The notes under the pieces were generated by a model. That model searched no databases. It had not been told where the DNA came from and saw only the letters and a program-made list of their open reading frames with translations. Made by a program: the position numbers and the translations under genes. Below, in pieces: positions 8,642-18,100 of a stretch of 64,000 nt of DNA (the first letter of the stretch is position 1; the number at the start of each line of letters is the position of its first letter). The DNA is from Paracoccus litorisediminis (GTDB lineage: Bacteria > Pseudomonadota > Alphaproteobacteria > Rhodobacterales > Rhodobacteraceae), in NCBI RefSeq assembly GCF_009711205.1, contig NZ_WMIG01000004.1, forward strand, positions 186,001 through 250,000, in the 5' to 3' direction.

Positions 8642-9400
8642 CTAGGCGCCCGCCGCCCGCAACAGCTTCGCCCGTGCCGGAGGAATAGCCCGGATCTCAA
8701 GCCCAGTGAACACGTGCAGGGTGTTCAGCTGGCTGTCGACCACCGCATGATCGCTGACCCAGCCGCCCATCGCCAGATAGGACCGCAACAAGGGCGGCAT
8801 CGCGGCCATGGCCAGCCTTGGATCGGGCTTGCGCAGCCGCAGCGCCCGGGCAAAGCGGAAAACATTCGGAGCCTTGACCCGGGGCAGCCAGCGTTTCGGT
8901 GCCAGATGACGTTCCCGCAGCATGGCAAAGGCATCCTCGTAGCCCTGCGTATCAGTGCCCATGAAGCTTGAGCAGCCAAACAGCATCTCGATGCCTTCGG
9001 AATCGACATGCCGTGCCAGCGCCCCCCAGGCGAGGCGCAGGATATCGGGATCGCGCAGGCCGGGGTGGATGCAGAAGCGGCCGATCTCGACCATCTTGCC
9101 GTCGAAATCGCGCAGCCGGGACAGGTTGTAGTAGCGCGCCGAATAGCTGTCCCCGATCTGCGCGCCGCCCGACAGGGTCAACATGCGGAAGCAAGCAACC
9201 AGTTGCCCCGAAGCGATGTCGCGAATCAGCACATGCGTGCAGCGGCTGTCGTAATCATCGGCATCCAGCGCGTCAGGCGACGGATCAGAGCCGTCTCGCG
9301 CGCCAATGAAGCACAGCCAGCGCAGATGCTGCGCCTCGCGGATCTGCTCGGCGGTTTCGGCGGTTCGGACGTCGTAACGGCCTTTGCGCAATGTCATCAT
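8642..9400 (-). CDS. olsB: L-ornithine N-acyltransferase (ornithine lipid synthesis)
   Basis: Member of the hemolysin-like GNAT group (Acetyltransf_5) that transfers a 3-hydroxyacyl chain from ACP to ornithine, giving lyso-ornithine lipid. Visible landmarks are QIREAQHLRWLCFI near the N-terminus, YDSRCTHVLIRD, LVACFRML, MVEIGRFCIHPGLRDPDIL and MLFGCSSFMGTD, all typical of OlsB. GGAG precedes two adjacent ATGs (9400 and 9397); the longer ORF is untypical. The second enzyme, OlsA, is not adjacent, unlike the olsBA arrangement in some relatives, so it must be elsewhere or a different acyltransferase must serve. Confidence 0.85.
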   Translation of the reverse strand: MMTLRKGRYDVRTAETAEQIREAQHLRWLCFIGARDGSDPSPDALDADDYDSRCTHVLIRDIASGQLVACFRMLTLSGGAQIGDSYSARYYNLSRLRDFDGKMVEIGRFCIHPGLRDPDILRLAWGALARHVDSEGIEMLFGCSSFMGTDTQGYEDAFAMLRERHLAPKRWLPRVKAPNVFRFARALRLRKPDPRLAMAAMPPLLRSYLAMGGWVSDHAVVDSQLNTLHVFTGLEIRAIPPARAKLLRAAGA

Positions 9401-9514
9401 GGCGCTCCTGCCCAATACCCGGAAGACGGCGCGGCCCACAGGCGCGTGCCCGTCTTGTTCCTGTCCTCCCTGCACCTATCTTGTAACACGGGCGCAACAT
9501 TATGAAGGGCAAAG

Positions 9515-9907
9515 ATGACGGATCGCGTGATCAAATCCGATGCGGAATGGCGTGACGAACTGGACGACGAAACCTATCGCGTCACCCGGCAGGCAGGGAC
9601 GGAACGCCCCTTCTCGCATCCGGGCTTTCCCAAGGGTCCGGGCCATTACGAATGTGTCTGCTGCGGGGCCAGGCTGTTCGACGGCGATGCCAAGTTCGAA
9701 AGCTATTGTGGTTGGCCCAGCTTTTCCCGGCCCGGAGGCGCGATCGACGAACATCGCGACGCCAGCCACGGCATGACCCGCACCGAGGTGCGCTGCCATC
9801 GCTGTGACGCGCATCTGGGCCATGTTTTCCCGGACGGCCCGCCGCCGACCGGTCTGCGTTATTGCATCAACGGCGTCGCTCTTCGCTTCGTTCCTGACGC
9901 CGTCTGA
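9515..9907 (+). CDS. msrB: Peptide-methionine (R)-S-oxide reductase
   Basis: Reduces the R epimer of methionine sulfoxide in proteins. The 130-residue product has the zinc cysteines C47, C50 (CVCC) and C94, C97 (CHRC), and the catalytic C117 in [11 protein letters not shown]. An additional C65 (YCGWPSF) is in the position used as resolving cysteine in many MsrB proteins. No signal peptide, so cytosolic. Not fused to MsrA. A stem-loop directly after the stop probably ends the transcript. Confidence 0.96.
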   Translation: MTDRVIKSDAEWRDELDDETYRVTRQAGTERPFSHPGFPKGPGHYECVCCGARLFDGDAKFESYCGWPSFSRPGGAIDEHRDASHGMTRTEVRCHRCDAHLGHVFPDGPPPTGLRYCINGVALRFVPDAV

Positions 9908-9912
9908 GGGAG

Positions 9913-9943
9913 GAAGGGCGCCCTTGTGGCGCCCTTCGCTTTG
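9913..9943 (+). terminator. Bidirectional-looking stem-loop between msrB and bamE
   Basis: A 10-bp perfect stem, GAAGGGCGCC (9913-9922) with GGCGCCCTTC (9928-9937) and a 5-base loop, is followed by GCTTTGTCT. The T-run is weak. It lies between two convergent genes. Confidence 0.6.
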
Positions 9944-9958
9944 TCTGTGGACTGACTA

Positions 9959-10414
9959 TCAGTCCTGAATGATGTCGCCGGCCTGCACGCGGCCCACATT
10001 GCCCATCAGCTGCCGGATCACCCCGATGCTGCTGATCCCCGAGTCGGTCACGCGGCGCGACAGCACCACGACCTGCCCGCGATCAAGCCCGAAACGCTCG
10101 ACATTGGTGACCGTCCCGCCTTCGGCGAAGCTGATCGCGACGACCTCGCGGTTGATTTCGCGCGGCTCTCGCGCCCCGAAATACTCCCAACGCGAACCGA
10201 CGTAATACCATGCCGACCCCGTCAGCAGCCCTTGCGAGCTGGGACGACCGATCAACCCGTCAAGCTCGGACTGGTTAGTCTTGCCGACAACGACTTGCAT
10301 CAGCTCGTCTTCTGCTGGCACATAGCCGTGATTGCGATAGGTGGCGGTGCAGGCGGCAAGCATAACGGGAACAGTCAGCGCGAAAGCCATGATCTGTCTC
10401 CGGGAAAATTTCAT
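9959..10414 (-). CDS. bamE: BamE/SmpA/OmlA family outer membrane lipoprotein
   Basis: Small lipoprotein of the Bam complex that inserts beta-barrel proteins in the outer membrane. The 151-residue precursor has a lipobox LAAC with C22 as the lipidated cysteine. The SmpA/OmlA core follows: VVVGKTNQSELDGLIGRPS, GSAWYYVGSR and AISFAEGGTVTNVERFG. The start was placed at 10414, preceded by GGGACAGGTGCAAG; the longer reading to 10471 would push the signal sequence inward. Divergent from the DUF177 gene. Confidence 0.88.
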   Translation of the reverse strand: MKFSRRQIMAFALTVPVMLAACTATYRNHGYVPAEDELMQVVVGKTNQSELDGLIGRPSSQGLLTGSAWYYVGSRWEYFGAREPREINREVVAISFAEGGTVTNVERFGLDRGQVVVLSRRVTDSGISSIGVIRQLMGNVGRVQAGDIIQD

Positions 10415-10526
10415 CTTGCACCTGTCCCTTACGCGCCTGTTGACGCCGCGCGACTGACTTAGCAAACTCATGCCCCGCGCTCAAGAATATCCAAGTAACG
10501 GCTGCGAAAGCGCCGGAAAGGCCCCC

Positions 10527-11048
10527 ATGACGCAAACCGCCCGCTCTCAAAACCGCTACCGGGTGGCCCAGTTGAACCCTCGGCAACCCACCACCTTCGA
10601 GCTTGCCCCCGATGCCGACGCCCGTGCCGCCATCGCGGCCGAGCTTGGCATCAGCGCCCTGCCCGCCCTGCGCTTCAAGGGCGAGATCCGTCCCGTCGCC
10701 AGCGACGCATGGGAAGTGACCGGCCGCCTGTCCGCCAAGGTCGTGCAACCCTGCGTGGTTACCCTCGCTGCGGTCAAGACCTCGCTGAACGAGGACGTGC
10801 ATCGCGTCTTCTCGCCCCATGCCACGACGCCCGAAGGCGACGAGGTCGAGATGCGCGATGACGAAACCGAACCGCTGGGTTCGTTCATCGATGTCGAAGC
10901 CATGATGATCGAGAGCCTTTCGCTGGCCTTGCCGCTGTATCCCCGAGCCGCGGGCGCAGCGCTGGACGCCCCCGAAGCCGAACCCGATGGTGAGACCCGC
11001 AAGCCCTTCGCGGGCCTTGCGGACCTGCTCAAGGGTGAGGACAAGTAA
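10527..11048 (+). CDS. YceD/DUF177 family protein
   Basis: A 173-residue cytosolic protein with the DUF177 pattern: LRFKGEIRPVASDAWEVTGRLSAKVVQPCVVTLAAV (the conserved VxQxCvvTLePv type motif), then an acidic middle and a C-terminal DPF-like tail, here KPFAGLADLL. In plants and bacteria DUF177 proteins are linked to 23S rRNA accumulation. The start at 10527 (MTQTARS) follows GGAAAG. The usual downstream partners rpmF and plsX are missing: the next gene, 10 bases on, is betA on the opposite strand. Confidence 0.85.
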   Translation: MTQTARSQNRYRVAQLNPRQPTTFELAPDADARAAIAAELGISALPALRFKGEIRPVASDAWEVTGRLSAKVVQPCVVTLAAVKTSLNEDVHRVFSPHATTPEGDEVEMRDDETEPLGSFIDVEAMMIESLSLALPLYPRAAGAALDAPEAEPDGETRKPFAGLADLLKGEDK

Positions 11049-11058
11049 CCCTCGCAAC

Positions 11059-12711
11059 TCACTGCGAACGCTGGCTTTCCTGCCAACCCGCCGCCGTTTC
11101 GGGGCCAAGGTTCAGGGGGGCCAGCATGCCCTGCCCAAGGATGTGATCGGCGGCCTTTTCGCCCAGCATGATCGTGGGCGCGTTCAGGTTGCCATTGGTG
11201 ATGCGCGGAAAGACTGAACTGTCGACGACGCGCAGCCCATCGACCCCGATCACCCGCAATTCAGGATCGACCACCGCCATCGGATCATCCGCCCGCCCCA
11301 TCCGCGCCGTACCGCAGGGATGAAAGGCCGATTCGGCATGCTCGCGGATAAAGGCATCGATCTGCTCATCGCTGGCGACACCATCGCCCGGCTGGATCTC
11401 ATGGCCCTTGTATCCGGCCATGGCGGGCTGCTCGAATATTTCTCGGGTCAGCCGGACGCAGGCGCGGAACTCGGCCCAGTCATCGGGATGGGACATGTAG
11501 TTGAAGCGAATCTCGGGCGCGGCCTTGGGATCGGATGACGCCAGCCGCACCGTGCCGCGCGATTTCGACCGCATCGGCCCGACATGGACCTGAAAACCAT
11601 GCCCCTCGGCTGCCGCCTTGCCATCATAGCGCACAGCCAAAGGCAGGAAATGATACTGGATGTCGGGATATTCGACCCCGGCGGCCGAGCGGATGAAACC
11701 GCAGCTTTCAAACTGGTTCGAGGCCCCCAGCCCCGTCCCCGTCGCCATCCACTGCGCCCCGATCGAGCCCTTCCCCCACAGGTTCCAATGCTTGTAGAGC
11801 GTCACCGGCTGGGTCGCGCTGTATTGCATGTAGATTTCCAGATGATCCTGCAGGTTCGCGCCCACACCGGGCCGGTCGGCCCGCACCTCAATCCCGTGCT
11901 GAGCCAGATGCGCCTCTGGCCCGATCCCCGACAGCATCAGAAGCTTGGGCGTATTGATCGAACTCGCCGAAAGGATCACCTCTTCCTTGGCGCGGAACAC
12001 ATTGATCCCGCGGGTATTTGCGACCTCGACACCGACAGCCCGCCCGTCCTCAAACACCACCCGCCGCGCCAACCCGCGCCGCAGCCGCAACCGCCCGGTT
12101 TCCTGCGCGGGACGCAGATAGGCATTGGCGGCGGACCAGCGGCGGCCCTCCCAGATGGTGGCCTCCATCGCGCCAAAGCCTTCCTGACGCGCACCATTAT
12201 AGTCCTCGGTCACGCCATAGCCGGCCTCGCGACCGGCCCGGATGAAGGCGTTGAACAGGGGGTTGCGACGCGAGCCGCGCGTCACATGCAGCGGCCCCTC
12301 GGTCCCGCGATAATCGCTGACGGCGCTGTGCGAATTCTCCATCCGCTTGAAGTAAGGCAGCACATCGGCATAGGCCCAACCATTGGCCCCCGATTCCGCC
12401 CAGTGATCGAAATCCTTGGCATGGCCGCGCACGAACACCATGCCGTTGATCGAACTCGACCCACCCACGACCTTGCCGCGAGGGGTGACCAGCCGCCGCC
12501 CGCCCAGATGCGGTTCGGGCTGGGACGAAAACCCCCAATCATAGCGGCGCATGTTCATCGGATAGCTCAGGGCGGCGGGCATCTGGATGAACGGCCCGAT
12601 ATCCGAGCCGCCATATTCGATCAGATCGACCCGCTTTCCGGCCATGACCAGACGGTAGGCCAGCGCGCAACCCGCCGATCCCGCCCCCACGATGACGTAA
12701 TCCGGGGTCAT
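11059..12711 (-). CDS. betA: Choline dehydrogenase
   Basis: FAD-dependent GMC oxidoreductase, membrane-associated, oxidising choline to betaine aldehyde. Of 550 residues, it begins [17 protein letters not shown] (dinucleotide-binding GxGxxG). It has [22 protein letters not shown] (GMC signature 1), [15 protein letters not shown] (signature 2) and the C-terminal active-site region HPCGTARMG with [14 protein letters not shown]. The start at 12711 rather than 12717 gives GAGAGG the right spacing. Third gene of betIBA, 78 bases behind betB; that gap carries one copy of the GGGTATTT repeat. Confidence 0.96.
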   Translation of the reverse strand: MTPDYVIVGAGSAGCALAYRLVMAGKRVDLIEYGGSDIGPFIQMPAALSYPMNMRRYDWGFSSQPEPHLGGRRLVTPRGKVVGGSSSINGMVFVRGHAKDFDHWAESGANGWAYADVLPYFKRMENSHSAVSDYRGTEGPLHVTRGSRRNPLFNAFIRAGREAGYGVTEDYNGARQEGFGAMEATIWEGRRWSAANAYLRPAQETGRLRLRRGLARRVVFEDGRAVGVEVANTRGINVFRAKEEVILSASSINTPKLLMLSGIGPEAHLAQHGIEVRADRPGVGANLQDHLEIYMQYSATQPVTLYKHWNLWGKGSIGAQWMATGTGLGASNQFESCGFIRSAAGVEYPDIQYHFLPLAVRYDGKAAAEGHGFQVHVGPMRSKSRGTVRLASSDPKAAPEIRFNYMSHPDDWAEFRACVRLTREIFEQPAMAGYKGHEIQPGDGVASDEQIDAFIREHAESAFHPCGTARMGRADDPMAVVDPELRVIGVDGLRVVDSSVFPRITNGNLNAPTIMLGEKAADHILGQGMLAPLNLGPETAAGWQESQRSQ

Positions 12712-12738
12712 CTGCATGCCTCTCGCAACGCCACGGTC

Positions 12739-12759
12739 TTCTTCGTTTCACAAATACCC
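12739..12759 (-). repeat. GGGTATTT motif copy inside the bet operon
   Basis: Read on the minus strand: GGGTATTT, GTGA, AACG, AA, GAA. It lies between the betB stop and the betA start, 27 bases before the chosen betA ATG, preceded by GTTGCGCGGTCGCGA. The same GTTGCGCGGT extension precedes the copy at 33254-33274. Confidence 0.7.
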
Positions 12760-12789
12760 ATCGCGACCGCGCAACGGGCGGAACATCGA

Positions 12790-14235
12790 TCAATAGGGCG
12801 CATCGACGCCCCCCATGCCGACATAGACGGATTTCAGCTGCGAATAATGCTCAATCGCGGCGGCCGAGTTCTCGCGCCCGATTCCCGACAGCTTCACCCC
12901 GCCAAAAGGCGCCTCGACCGGGGTCAGGTTATAGGTATTGATCCATGTCGTCCCGGCCTGCAACGCCGCCGCGACCCGATGCCCCCGCGCCAGATCACGG
13001 GTGAACACGCCCGCCGCCAACCCATAGGCCGAGGCATTGGCCCGCGCGACCACCTCGCGCTCCTCGTCAAAGGCCAGCACCGTCATCACCGGGCCAAAGA
13101 TTTCCTCGCGTGCGATCCACATCTCATCGCTCGCGTCCGCCAGCACGGTCGGGGGCACAAAGACCCCCTCGCCCGGACCGCCGCAAACTAGTCGCGCCCC
13201 CTCATCCAGCCCCTTGTCGATGGCATCGCGGATCTTTTGCAGCTGCGCCGGACTGACGATTGGCCCGTGCTGGGTGGCGTCGTCCAGCGGATCGCCGATC
13301 GTGATCTGCGCCGCCCTTTCGGACAGCCGCGCAAGAAATGCGGGCAGGATGCCCCGTTGCACGAAAACCCGCGTCCCGTTCGAACAGATCTGCCCCGAAG
13401 AGTAGAAATTCGCCAGCATCGCCGCACCCACGGCATCCTCAAGACTGGCATCGTCAAAGACGATCAGCGGCGACTTGCCGCCCAGTTCCATGGTGACATG
13501 GCGCATGCCCGCTGCCGCCGCTGCGTAGACCTTTTGCCCGGTGGCGACCGATCCGGTCAGGCTGACCTTGGCCACGCGCGGATCGCTGACCAGCGCCGCG
13601 CCGACCGCGCCGCGCCCCTGCACGACGTTGAAGATACCCGCGGGCAGCCCAGCCTCGGTCAGGATTTCGGCCAGTTTCAACGCGCCCAACGGCGTTTCCT
13701 CGCTGGGCTTGAACACCATCGCATTGCCGATGACCAAGGCAGGCGCGGCCTTCCAACAGGCGATCTGGCTGGGATAGTTCCACGCGCCGATGCCTGCACA
13801 AACCCCCAGCGCCTCGCGGATCGTATAGACGAAATCGCCGCCCAAGGGGATCATCTGCCCGGTCACGGTGGCGGCCAGCCCGCCGAAATATTCCAGCGCA
13901 TCCGCCCCCGAGGGCCAGTCCGCCACCCGCGTTTCCTGAATGGGCTTGCCGGTATCCAGCACTTCCAGCCGGGCCAGTTCCTCGGCGCGCTCGCGGATAA
14001 TCGCGGCGGCGCGCATCAGCACCCGGCCACGCTCGATCGGACGTAGCGCCGCCCATGCGGGCTGGGCCGCCGCAGCACAGGCCGTGGCCTCGGCCACCTG
14101 CGCCACACTGGCCTCATGCAGCCGGGCGATGACCTCGCCGGTATAGGGGTAATGCACGGCCAGTTCCGCCCCCTGCCCCTCGACCGGCGCTCCGTTGATA
14201 TACAGGCTGGCGGCGGGCTGGGCGGAATGGCTCAT
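12790..14235 (-). CDS. betB: Betaine-aldehyde dehydrogenase
   Basis: NAD-dependent oxidation of betaine aldehyde to glycine betaine. The 481-residue aldehyde dehydrogenase has [15 protein letters not shown] (catalytic Glu), [18 protein letters not shown] (catalytic Cys) and the cofactor loop [11 protein letters not shown]. BetB-type features include [18 protein letters not shown] and the C-terminal [25 protein letters not shown] precedes the ATG. The start overlaps the betI stop by four bases (ATGA), so repressor and enzyme are made together. Confidence 0.96.
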   Translation of the reverse strand: MSHSAQPAASLYINGAPVEGQGAELAVHYPYTGEVIARLHEASVAQVAEATACAAAAQPAWAALRPIERGRVLMRAAAIIRERAEELARLEVLDTGKPIQETRVADWPSGADALEYFGGLAATVTGQMIPLGGDFVYTIREALGVCAGIGAWNYPSQIACWKAAPALVIGNAMVFKPSEETPLGALKLAEILTEAGLPAGIFNVVQGRGAVGAALVSDPRVAKVSLTGSVATGQKVYAAAAAGMRHVTMELGGKSPLIVFDDASLEDAVGAAMLANFYSSGQICSNGTRVFVQRGILPAFLARLSERAAQITIGDPLDDATQHGPIVSPAQLQKIRDAIDKGLDEGARLVCGGPGEGVFVPPTVLADASDEMWIAREEIFGPVMTVLAFDEEREVVARANASAYGLAAGVFTRDLARGHRVAAALQAGTTWINTYNLTPVEAPFGGVKLSGIGRENSAAAIEHYSQLKSVYVGMGGVDAPY

Positions 14236-14801
14236 GGCAGGACTTTCTCCAGATAATCCAATGTCAGGCGTTCGGCGGCGGGGCCGTCATATTCATCGGC
14301 TAGAGCCGCGCGCAGATAGACCCCGTCGATCAATGCGCCCATGGTCCGGGCGGTGCTGTCGGCGGCATCACCCACCAATGGCCGCAGCGCCACCAGCAGG
14401 TTCGATTGCAGACGGCGGTGATAGACGCGCAGCAGGCGCGCGGCTTCGGCATCGACCAAAGCCAGCGCATAGAAGCTGAGCCACGCGGCGATGGTCTCAT
14501 GCTCAAAATGGATGCGATCAAAGCTTGCGCCGACGATTGCGCGCAGCCGCTCGCGGGGATTTCGCGCCGATTTCAGCGCGATAGAGGTTGTCTCTCGATA
14601 CTGGCTCAGGATATGGCGCATGGCGGCAAGGAACATCCGCTCCTTCGAGCCGAAGTAATGATGAGCGAGGGCAGTTGACATCCCGGCTTCGCGCGCGATT
14701 TGCGCGACCGTCACATCCAAAGATCCGGCACGCCCCACCGTCGAGATGGTGGCGTTGATTAACGCCGCCTTTCGGATAGGCTCTGCACCAAGCTTGGGCA
14801 T
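14232..14801 (-). CDS. betI: Choline-responsive TetR-family repressor
   Basis: A 189-residue TetR protein. The N-terminal helix-turn-helix reads [36 protein letters not shown], close to BetI of E. coli and rhizobia, and the C-terminal ligand domain has [11 protein letters not shown]. BetI blocks bet transcription until choline binds. First gene of betIBA and divergent from choX across a 114-base gap containing a palindromic operator, so it very likely controls both directions. Confidence 0.94.
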   Translation of the reverse strand: MPKLGAEPIRKAALINATISTVGRAGSLDVTVAQIAREAGMSTALAHHYFGSKERMFLAAMRHILSQYRETTSIALKSARNPRERLRAIVGASFDRIHFEHETIAAWLSFYALALVDAEAARLLRVYHRRLQSNLLVALRPLVGDAADSTARTMGALIDGVYLRAALADEYDGPAAERLTLDYLEKVLP

Positions 14802-14856
14802 TTCGCTTCACCCGCAATGTCTGCAGCGCAAGAATGCAAGCGGAGATAGCCGCGTT

Positions 14857-14876
14857 TTGATTGACTCGTCAATCAA
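14857..14876. promoter_or_regulatory. Palindromic BetI-type operator between betI and choX
   Basis: TTGATTGAC-TC-GTCAATCAA: two perfect 9-base arms around a two-base centre, in the divergent gap 56 bases from betI and 40 from choX. BetI sites are AT-rich TTGATTGA/TCAATCAA palindromes, so the assignment follows from family knowledge plus position. It is the only such palindrome noticed in the region. Confidence 0.8.
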
Positions 14877-14915
14877 TAAAAAACCAACCTACATGGAAAC
14901 ATGGGAGAGAGAAGC

Positions 14916-15869
14916 ATGACACAACGTCGCATCGCCACCGCGCTGGTCGCCGGACTGGCCTTCACCTTGACCGCAACCAGCATGGCCGCGGCCGCCGAAC
15001 CGGCGGATTGCCGCGAGGTTGTCTTCTCGGATGTGGGCTGGACCGACATCACCGCGACCACCGCGCTGACCACCACTGTCCTGCAGGCGCTTGGCTACAA
15101 GACCGAGATCAAGGTCCTGTCCGTCCCCGTCACCTATACCGCGATGGCCAAGGGTGATGTCGATGTCTATCTGGGCAACTGGATGCCGACGCAGGAAGCC
15201 GACATCAAACCCTATCGCGACTCGGGCACGGTCGACACGGTCCGCACCAACCTTGTCGGCGCAAAATACACGCTGGCCACGAACGAGGCCGGGGCCAAGC
15301 TGGGCATCGACGACTTCGCGAAAATCGCCGCGCAGAAGGACGCGCTGGACGGCAAGATCTACGGCATCGAGCCGGGCAATGACGGCAACCGCCTGCTGCT
15401 GGAAATGGTAGCGGGCGACAAGTTCGGCCTTGGCACCTTCGAAGTCGTCGAAAGCTCGGAACAGGGGATGCTGGCGCAGGTCGCGCGCGCCGATGGTGCG
15501 GGCAAGCCGGTCGTCTTCCTGGGCTGGGAACCCCACCCGATGAACACGCAGTTCAAGCTGACCTATCTGGCTGGCGGCGACGACATCTTTGGCCCCGATT
15601 TCGGCGGCGCGCGCGTCGATACCAACACCCGTGCCGGTTTTGTCGGCGAATGCCCCAACCTCGGGAAATTCCTGCAGAATCTTGAATTCACCCTGCCCAT
15701 GGAAAATGAGGTCATGGGCAAAATCCTGAACGATGGCGAGGAACCGGCCAAGGCGGCGCTGGCCTGGCTGAAGGCCAATCCCGAAGCGGCAAAACCGTGG
15801 CTGGCTGGCGTCACCACCGCTGATGGCGGCGATGCCGCGGCCGCGCTGGACGCAGCGCTGGCGCAGTAA
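14916..15869 (+). CDS. choX: Choline ABC transporter substrate-binding protein
   Basis: Periplasmic choline receptor of the OpuAC/ProX class. The 317-residue precursor has a signal peptide ending near residue 27 (TSMAAAAEP). Binding-cage segments resemble S. meliloti ChoX: the aromatic LGNWMPTQEAD, GIEPGNDGNRLL and FLGWEPHPMN, with conserved Cys in PADCREV and VGECPN. GGGAGAGAG precedes the ATG at 14916. First gene of choXWV; the 78-base gap to choW holds no obvious terminator. Confidence 0.94.
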   Translation: MTQRRIATALVAGLAFTLTATSMAAAAEPADCREVVFSDVGWTDITATTALTTTVLQALGYKTEIKVLSVPVTYTAMAKGDVDVYLGNWMPTQEADIKPYRDSGTVDTVRTNLVGAKYTLATNEAGAKLGIDDFAKIAAQKDALDGKIYGIEPGNDGNRLLLEMVAGDKFGLGTFEVVESSEQGMLAQVARADGAGKPVVFLGWEPHPMNTQFKLTYLAGGDDIFGPDFGGARVDTNTRAGFVGECPNLGKFLQNLEFTLPMENEVMGKILNDGEEPAKAALAWLKANPEAAKPWLAGVTTADGGDAAAALDAALAQ

Positions 15870-15947
15870 ATCCGGACGCGGGCAAAGGCGCGATCCTTTG
15901 CCCGCCCCGTCCCGGTCGGCACCCCGACGCAGGAGAGAGATAGACGC

Positions 15948-16799
15948 ATGGACCAACTGACCCAGCTTTTGACCGGGACCAAGATCCCGGTCGGCAAGAC
16001 CGCCAAGGCCATCTTCGACTGGCTGAACGCCCATGCGGCCTTCATCTTCAACGCCATCTCGAACGGTATGGAATGGCTGATCAACGCCATCCTTGCTGCC
16101 CTTGAGTTTCCGCATCCGCTGATCTTCACGGTACTCATGGTCGCGCTGACTTGGGCCTTGCAACGCAACTGGAAGACCTGCCTGCTGATCGCTGCGGGAT
16201 TCCTGTTCATCCTGAATCAGGGCTACTGGGAAGAGACCATGCAATCCCTGACGCTGGTGCTGGCCGCCTGCGTCGTCTGCATGGCGATCGGCGTGCCGCT
16301 GGGCATCGCCGCCGCCCACCGACCCCGGCTTTACGCGTGGATGCGACCGGTCCTTGACCTGATGCAGACGCTGCCGACCTTCGTCTACCTGATCCCGGCC
16401 ATCGTCTTCTTTGGCATCGGCATGGTGCCGGGGCTGATCGCGACGGTGATCTTTGTCCTGCCCGCACCGATTCGGCTGACCCATCTGGGGATCAGCTCGA
16501 CCCCTCGCCCGCTGGTCGAGGCCGCGACTGCATTCGGCGCGACCCCGCGCCAATTGCTGTGGAAGGTCGAACTGCCTTCGGCCGCGCCGCAGATCATGGC
16601 CGGGCTGAACCAAACCATCATGCTGTCGCTGTCGATGGTGGTGATCGCGGCGCTGGTCGGTGCCTCGGGGCTGGGCGTGCCAGTGGTGCGCGCGTTGAAC
16701 AGCGTCAATACCGCGCTCGGTTTCGAAAGCGGCTTCATCATCGTGGTCGTGGCCATCATGCTCGACCGCATGCTTCGGGTGGGACGGCGCGATGACTGA
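15948..16799 (+). CDS. choW: Choline ABC transporter permease
   Basis: Inner membrane permease of 283 residues with a cytosolic N-terminus and about six or seven membrane helices. The binding-protein-dependent transport EAA loop reads LVEAATAFGATPRQLLWKVELPSAAPQIMAGLNQ. It resembles ProW/OpuAB permeases. The stop region overlaps choV by eight bases (ATGACTGA). Confidence 0.94.
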   Translation: MDQLTQLLTGTKIPVGKTAKAIFDWLNAHAAFIFNAISNGMEWLINAILAALEFPHPLIFTVLMVALTWALQRNWKTCLLIAAGFLFILNQGYWEETMQSLTLVLAACVVCMAIGVPLGIAAAHRPRLYAWMRPVLDLMQTLPTFVYLIPAIVFFGIGMVPGLIATVIFVLPAPIRLTHLGISSTPRPLVEAATAFGATPRQLLWKVELPSAAPQIMAGLNQTIMLSLSMVVIAALVGASGLGVPVVRALNSVNTALGFESGFIIVVVAIMLDRMLRVGRRDD

Positions 16800-17826
16800 A
16801 CGCAACGCAGTCGAATTCGACAAGGTCTGCATCGTCTTTGGCGATGCCCCCACCGCGGCCCTGCCGCTGATGGATCAGGGGTTAGAGCGCGGCCCGATCA
16901 AGACCGAGACCGGGCAGGTTCTGGGCGTCCATGACTGCTCGCTGACCGTGCGCGAGGGCGAGATTCTGGTCCTCATGGGCCTGTCCGGCTCGGGCAAATC
17001 CACCTTGCTGCGCGCGGTCAACGGGCTGAACCCGGTCTGCCGGGGCGAGGTTCGCGTCTGGGACGGCGATCACATGGCCTCGGTCACCACCGCCCGCCCC
17101 TCGGCGCTGCGTCGGTTGCGCCGCAGTCAGGTCGCCATGGTCTTTCAGCAATTCGGGCTTCTGCCTTGGCGCAGCGTGCGCGAAAACGTCGGGCTGGGGC
17201 TGGAACTGGCGGGCATCCCCGCCGCTGAGCGCCAGCGTCGCGTCGACAACCAGCTTGCCACCGTCGGATTGACCGACTGGGCCGAACGCAAGGTGGGGGA
17301 TCTGTCGGGCGGCATGCAGCAGCGCGTCGGCCTTGCCCGCGCCTTTGCGACCGAAGCGCCGATCCTGTTGATGGACGAGCCCTTCTCGGCCCTTGATCCG
17401 CTGATCCGCAACCGCCTTCAGGACGAGTTGCTGGAACTGCAGCGGCAGGACCGGCGCACCATCATTTTCGTCAGCCACGATCTGGACGAGGCCTTTCGTC
17501 TGGGCAATCGCATCGCCCTGATGGAGGGTGGCCGCATCGTCCAGATCGGCACCGCCCGTCAGATCATCGCCAATCCGGTCAATGAATATGTCGCGGATTT
17601 CGTGGCCCATATGAACCCGCTGGCCGTCCTGACCGCGGGCGACATGGCCGAGGCCGGCGATCCTGCGGGCAGCCCCATCTCTCGCGACACCCCGATCCGC
17701 GAGGCGATGCGGATCATGACCGAATCCGGGGCCGATGCATTGGCCCTGGACGGTGGCGGCGCGGTGACCCGGCAGGGCATCCTGCAACGCCTTGCTAGCG
17801 GGGGCCGCGCGCGCACTTCCGGCTGA
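16792..17826 (+). CDS. choV: Choline ABC transporter ATP-binding protein
   Basis: ATPase energising ChoXW. The 344-residue product has Walker A GLSGSGKST, Q-loop MVFQQFGLLPWRSV, signature LSGGMQQRVGLARA, Walker B ILLMDEPFSALDP and switch His FVSHDLDEA. A C-terminal extension after residue 280 (PIREAMRIMTESGADALAL) looks like a single CBS half, as in ProV/OpuAA, where CBS domains sense ionic strength; here it is short. The last gene of choXWV. Confidence 0.95.
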   Translation: MTERNAVEFDKVCIVFGDAPTAALPLMDQGLERGPIKTETGQVLGVHDCSLTVREGEILVLMGLSGSGKSTLLRAVNGLNPVCRGEVRVWDGDHMASVTTARPSALRRLRRSQVAMVFQQFGLLPWRSVRENVGLGLELAGIPAAERQRRVDNQLATVGLTDWAERKVGDLSGGMQQRVGLARAFATEAPILLMDEPFSALDPLIRNRLQDELLELQRQDRRTIIFVSHDLDEAFRLGNRIALMEGGRIVQIGTARQIIANPVNEYVADFVAHMNPLAVLTAGDMAEAGDPAGSPISRDTPIREAMRIMTESGADALALDGGGAVTRQGILQRLASGGRARTSG

Positions 17827-17852
17827 CTGTTGCCGATTCGCCATGACGACTT

Positions 17853-17877
17853 GCAAGCGGCAATTTTCGCCGCTTGC
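17853..17877 (+). terminator. Stem-loop after choV, no U-run
   Basis: GCAAGCGGC (17853-17861) pairs with GCCGCTTGC (17869-17877) around AATTTTC, a 9-bp perfect stem 26 bases after the choV stop. No T-run follows, so it may act as a 3' stabiliser or a factor-dependent terminator. Confidence 0.45.
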
Positions 17878-17941
17878 TCCGAATCAGAATTCATGCCTAA
17901 AAATCATCCTGTTCCGTAACCCCAACTGAAAGGGCATTGGC

Positions 17942-18013
17942 ATGACCAATATTTTCGCCGTTCCGGCCGCCCTTTCCTGGGATTACCAAGGCATGCATCG
18001 CAACCTGCGATAA
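17942..18013 (+). CDS. Possible 23-residue small ORF upstream of DUF1127 gene
   Basis: ATG at 17942 opens 23 codons (MTNIFAVPAALSWDYQGMHR then NLR) ending in TAA, with GAAAGGG 8-9 bases upstream. It lies alone in the 274-base gap between choV and the DUF1127 gene. It could be a small protein or a leader peptide; no family is recognised and the evidence is only start, ribosome site and position. Confidence 0.3.
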   Translation: MTNIFAVPAALSWDYQGMHRNLR

Positions 18014-18100
18014 AGCCTGGGGAACGCGATCCGAAAGCCCCAAGGGCATTCCCGATCATAACTGACGACCGTTCAGCGCAATTTTGCGCCGTGCTTCGTC

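Noticed and set aside
14857..14876. FNR/ANR box reading of the bet-cho palindrome
   Set aside because: TTGAT and ATCAA are present, but the spacing between them is 10 bases, not 4; the full 9-base arms fit BetI.
14889..16853. A 654-codon minus-strand frame opposite choX and choW
   Set aside because: His/Arg/Asp-rich noise without recognisable motifs; choX and choW on the + strand have clear family features.
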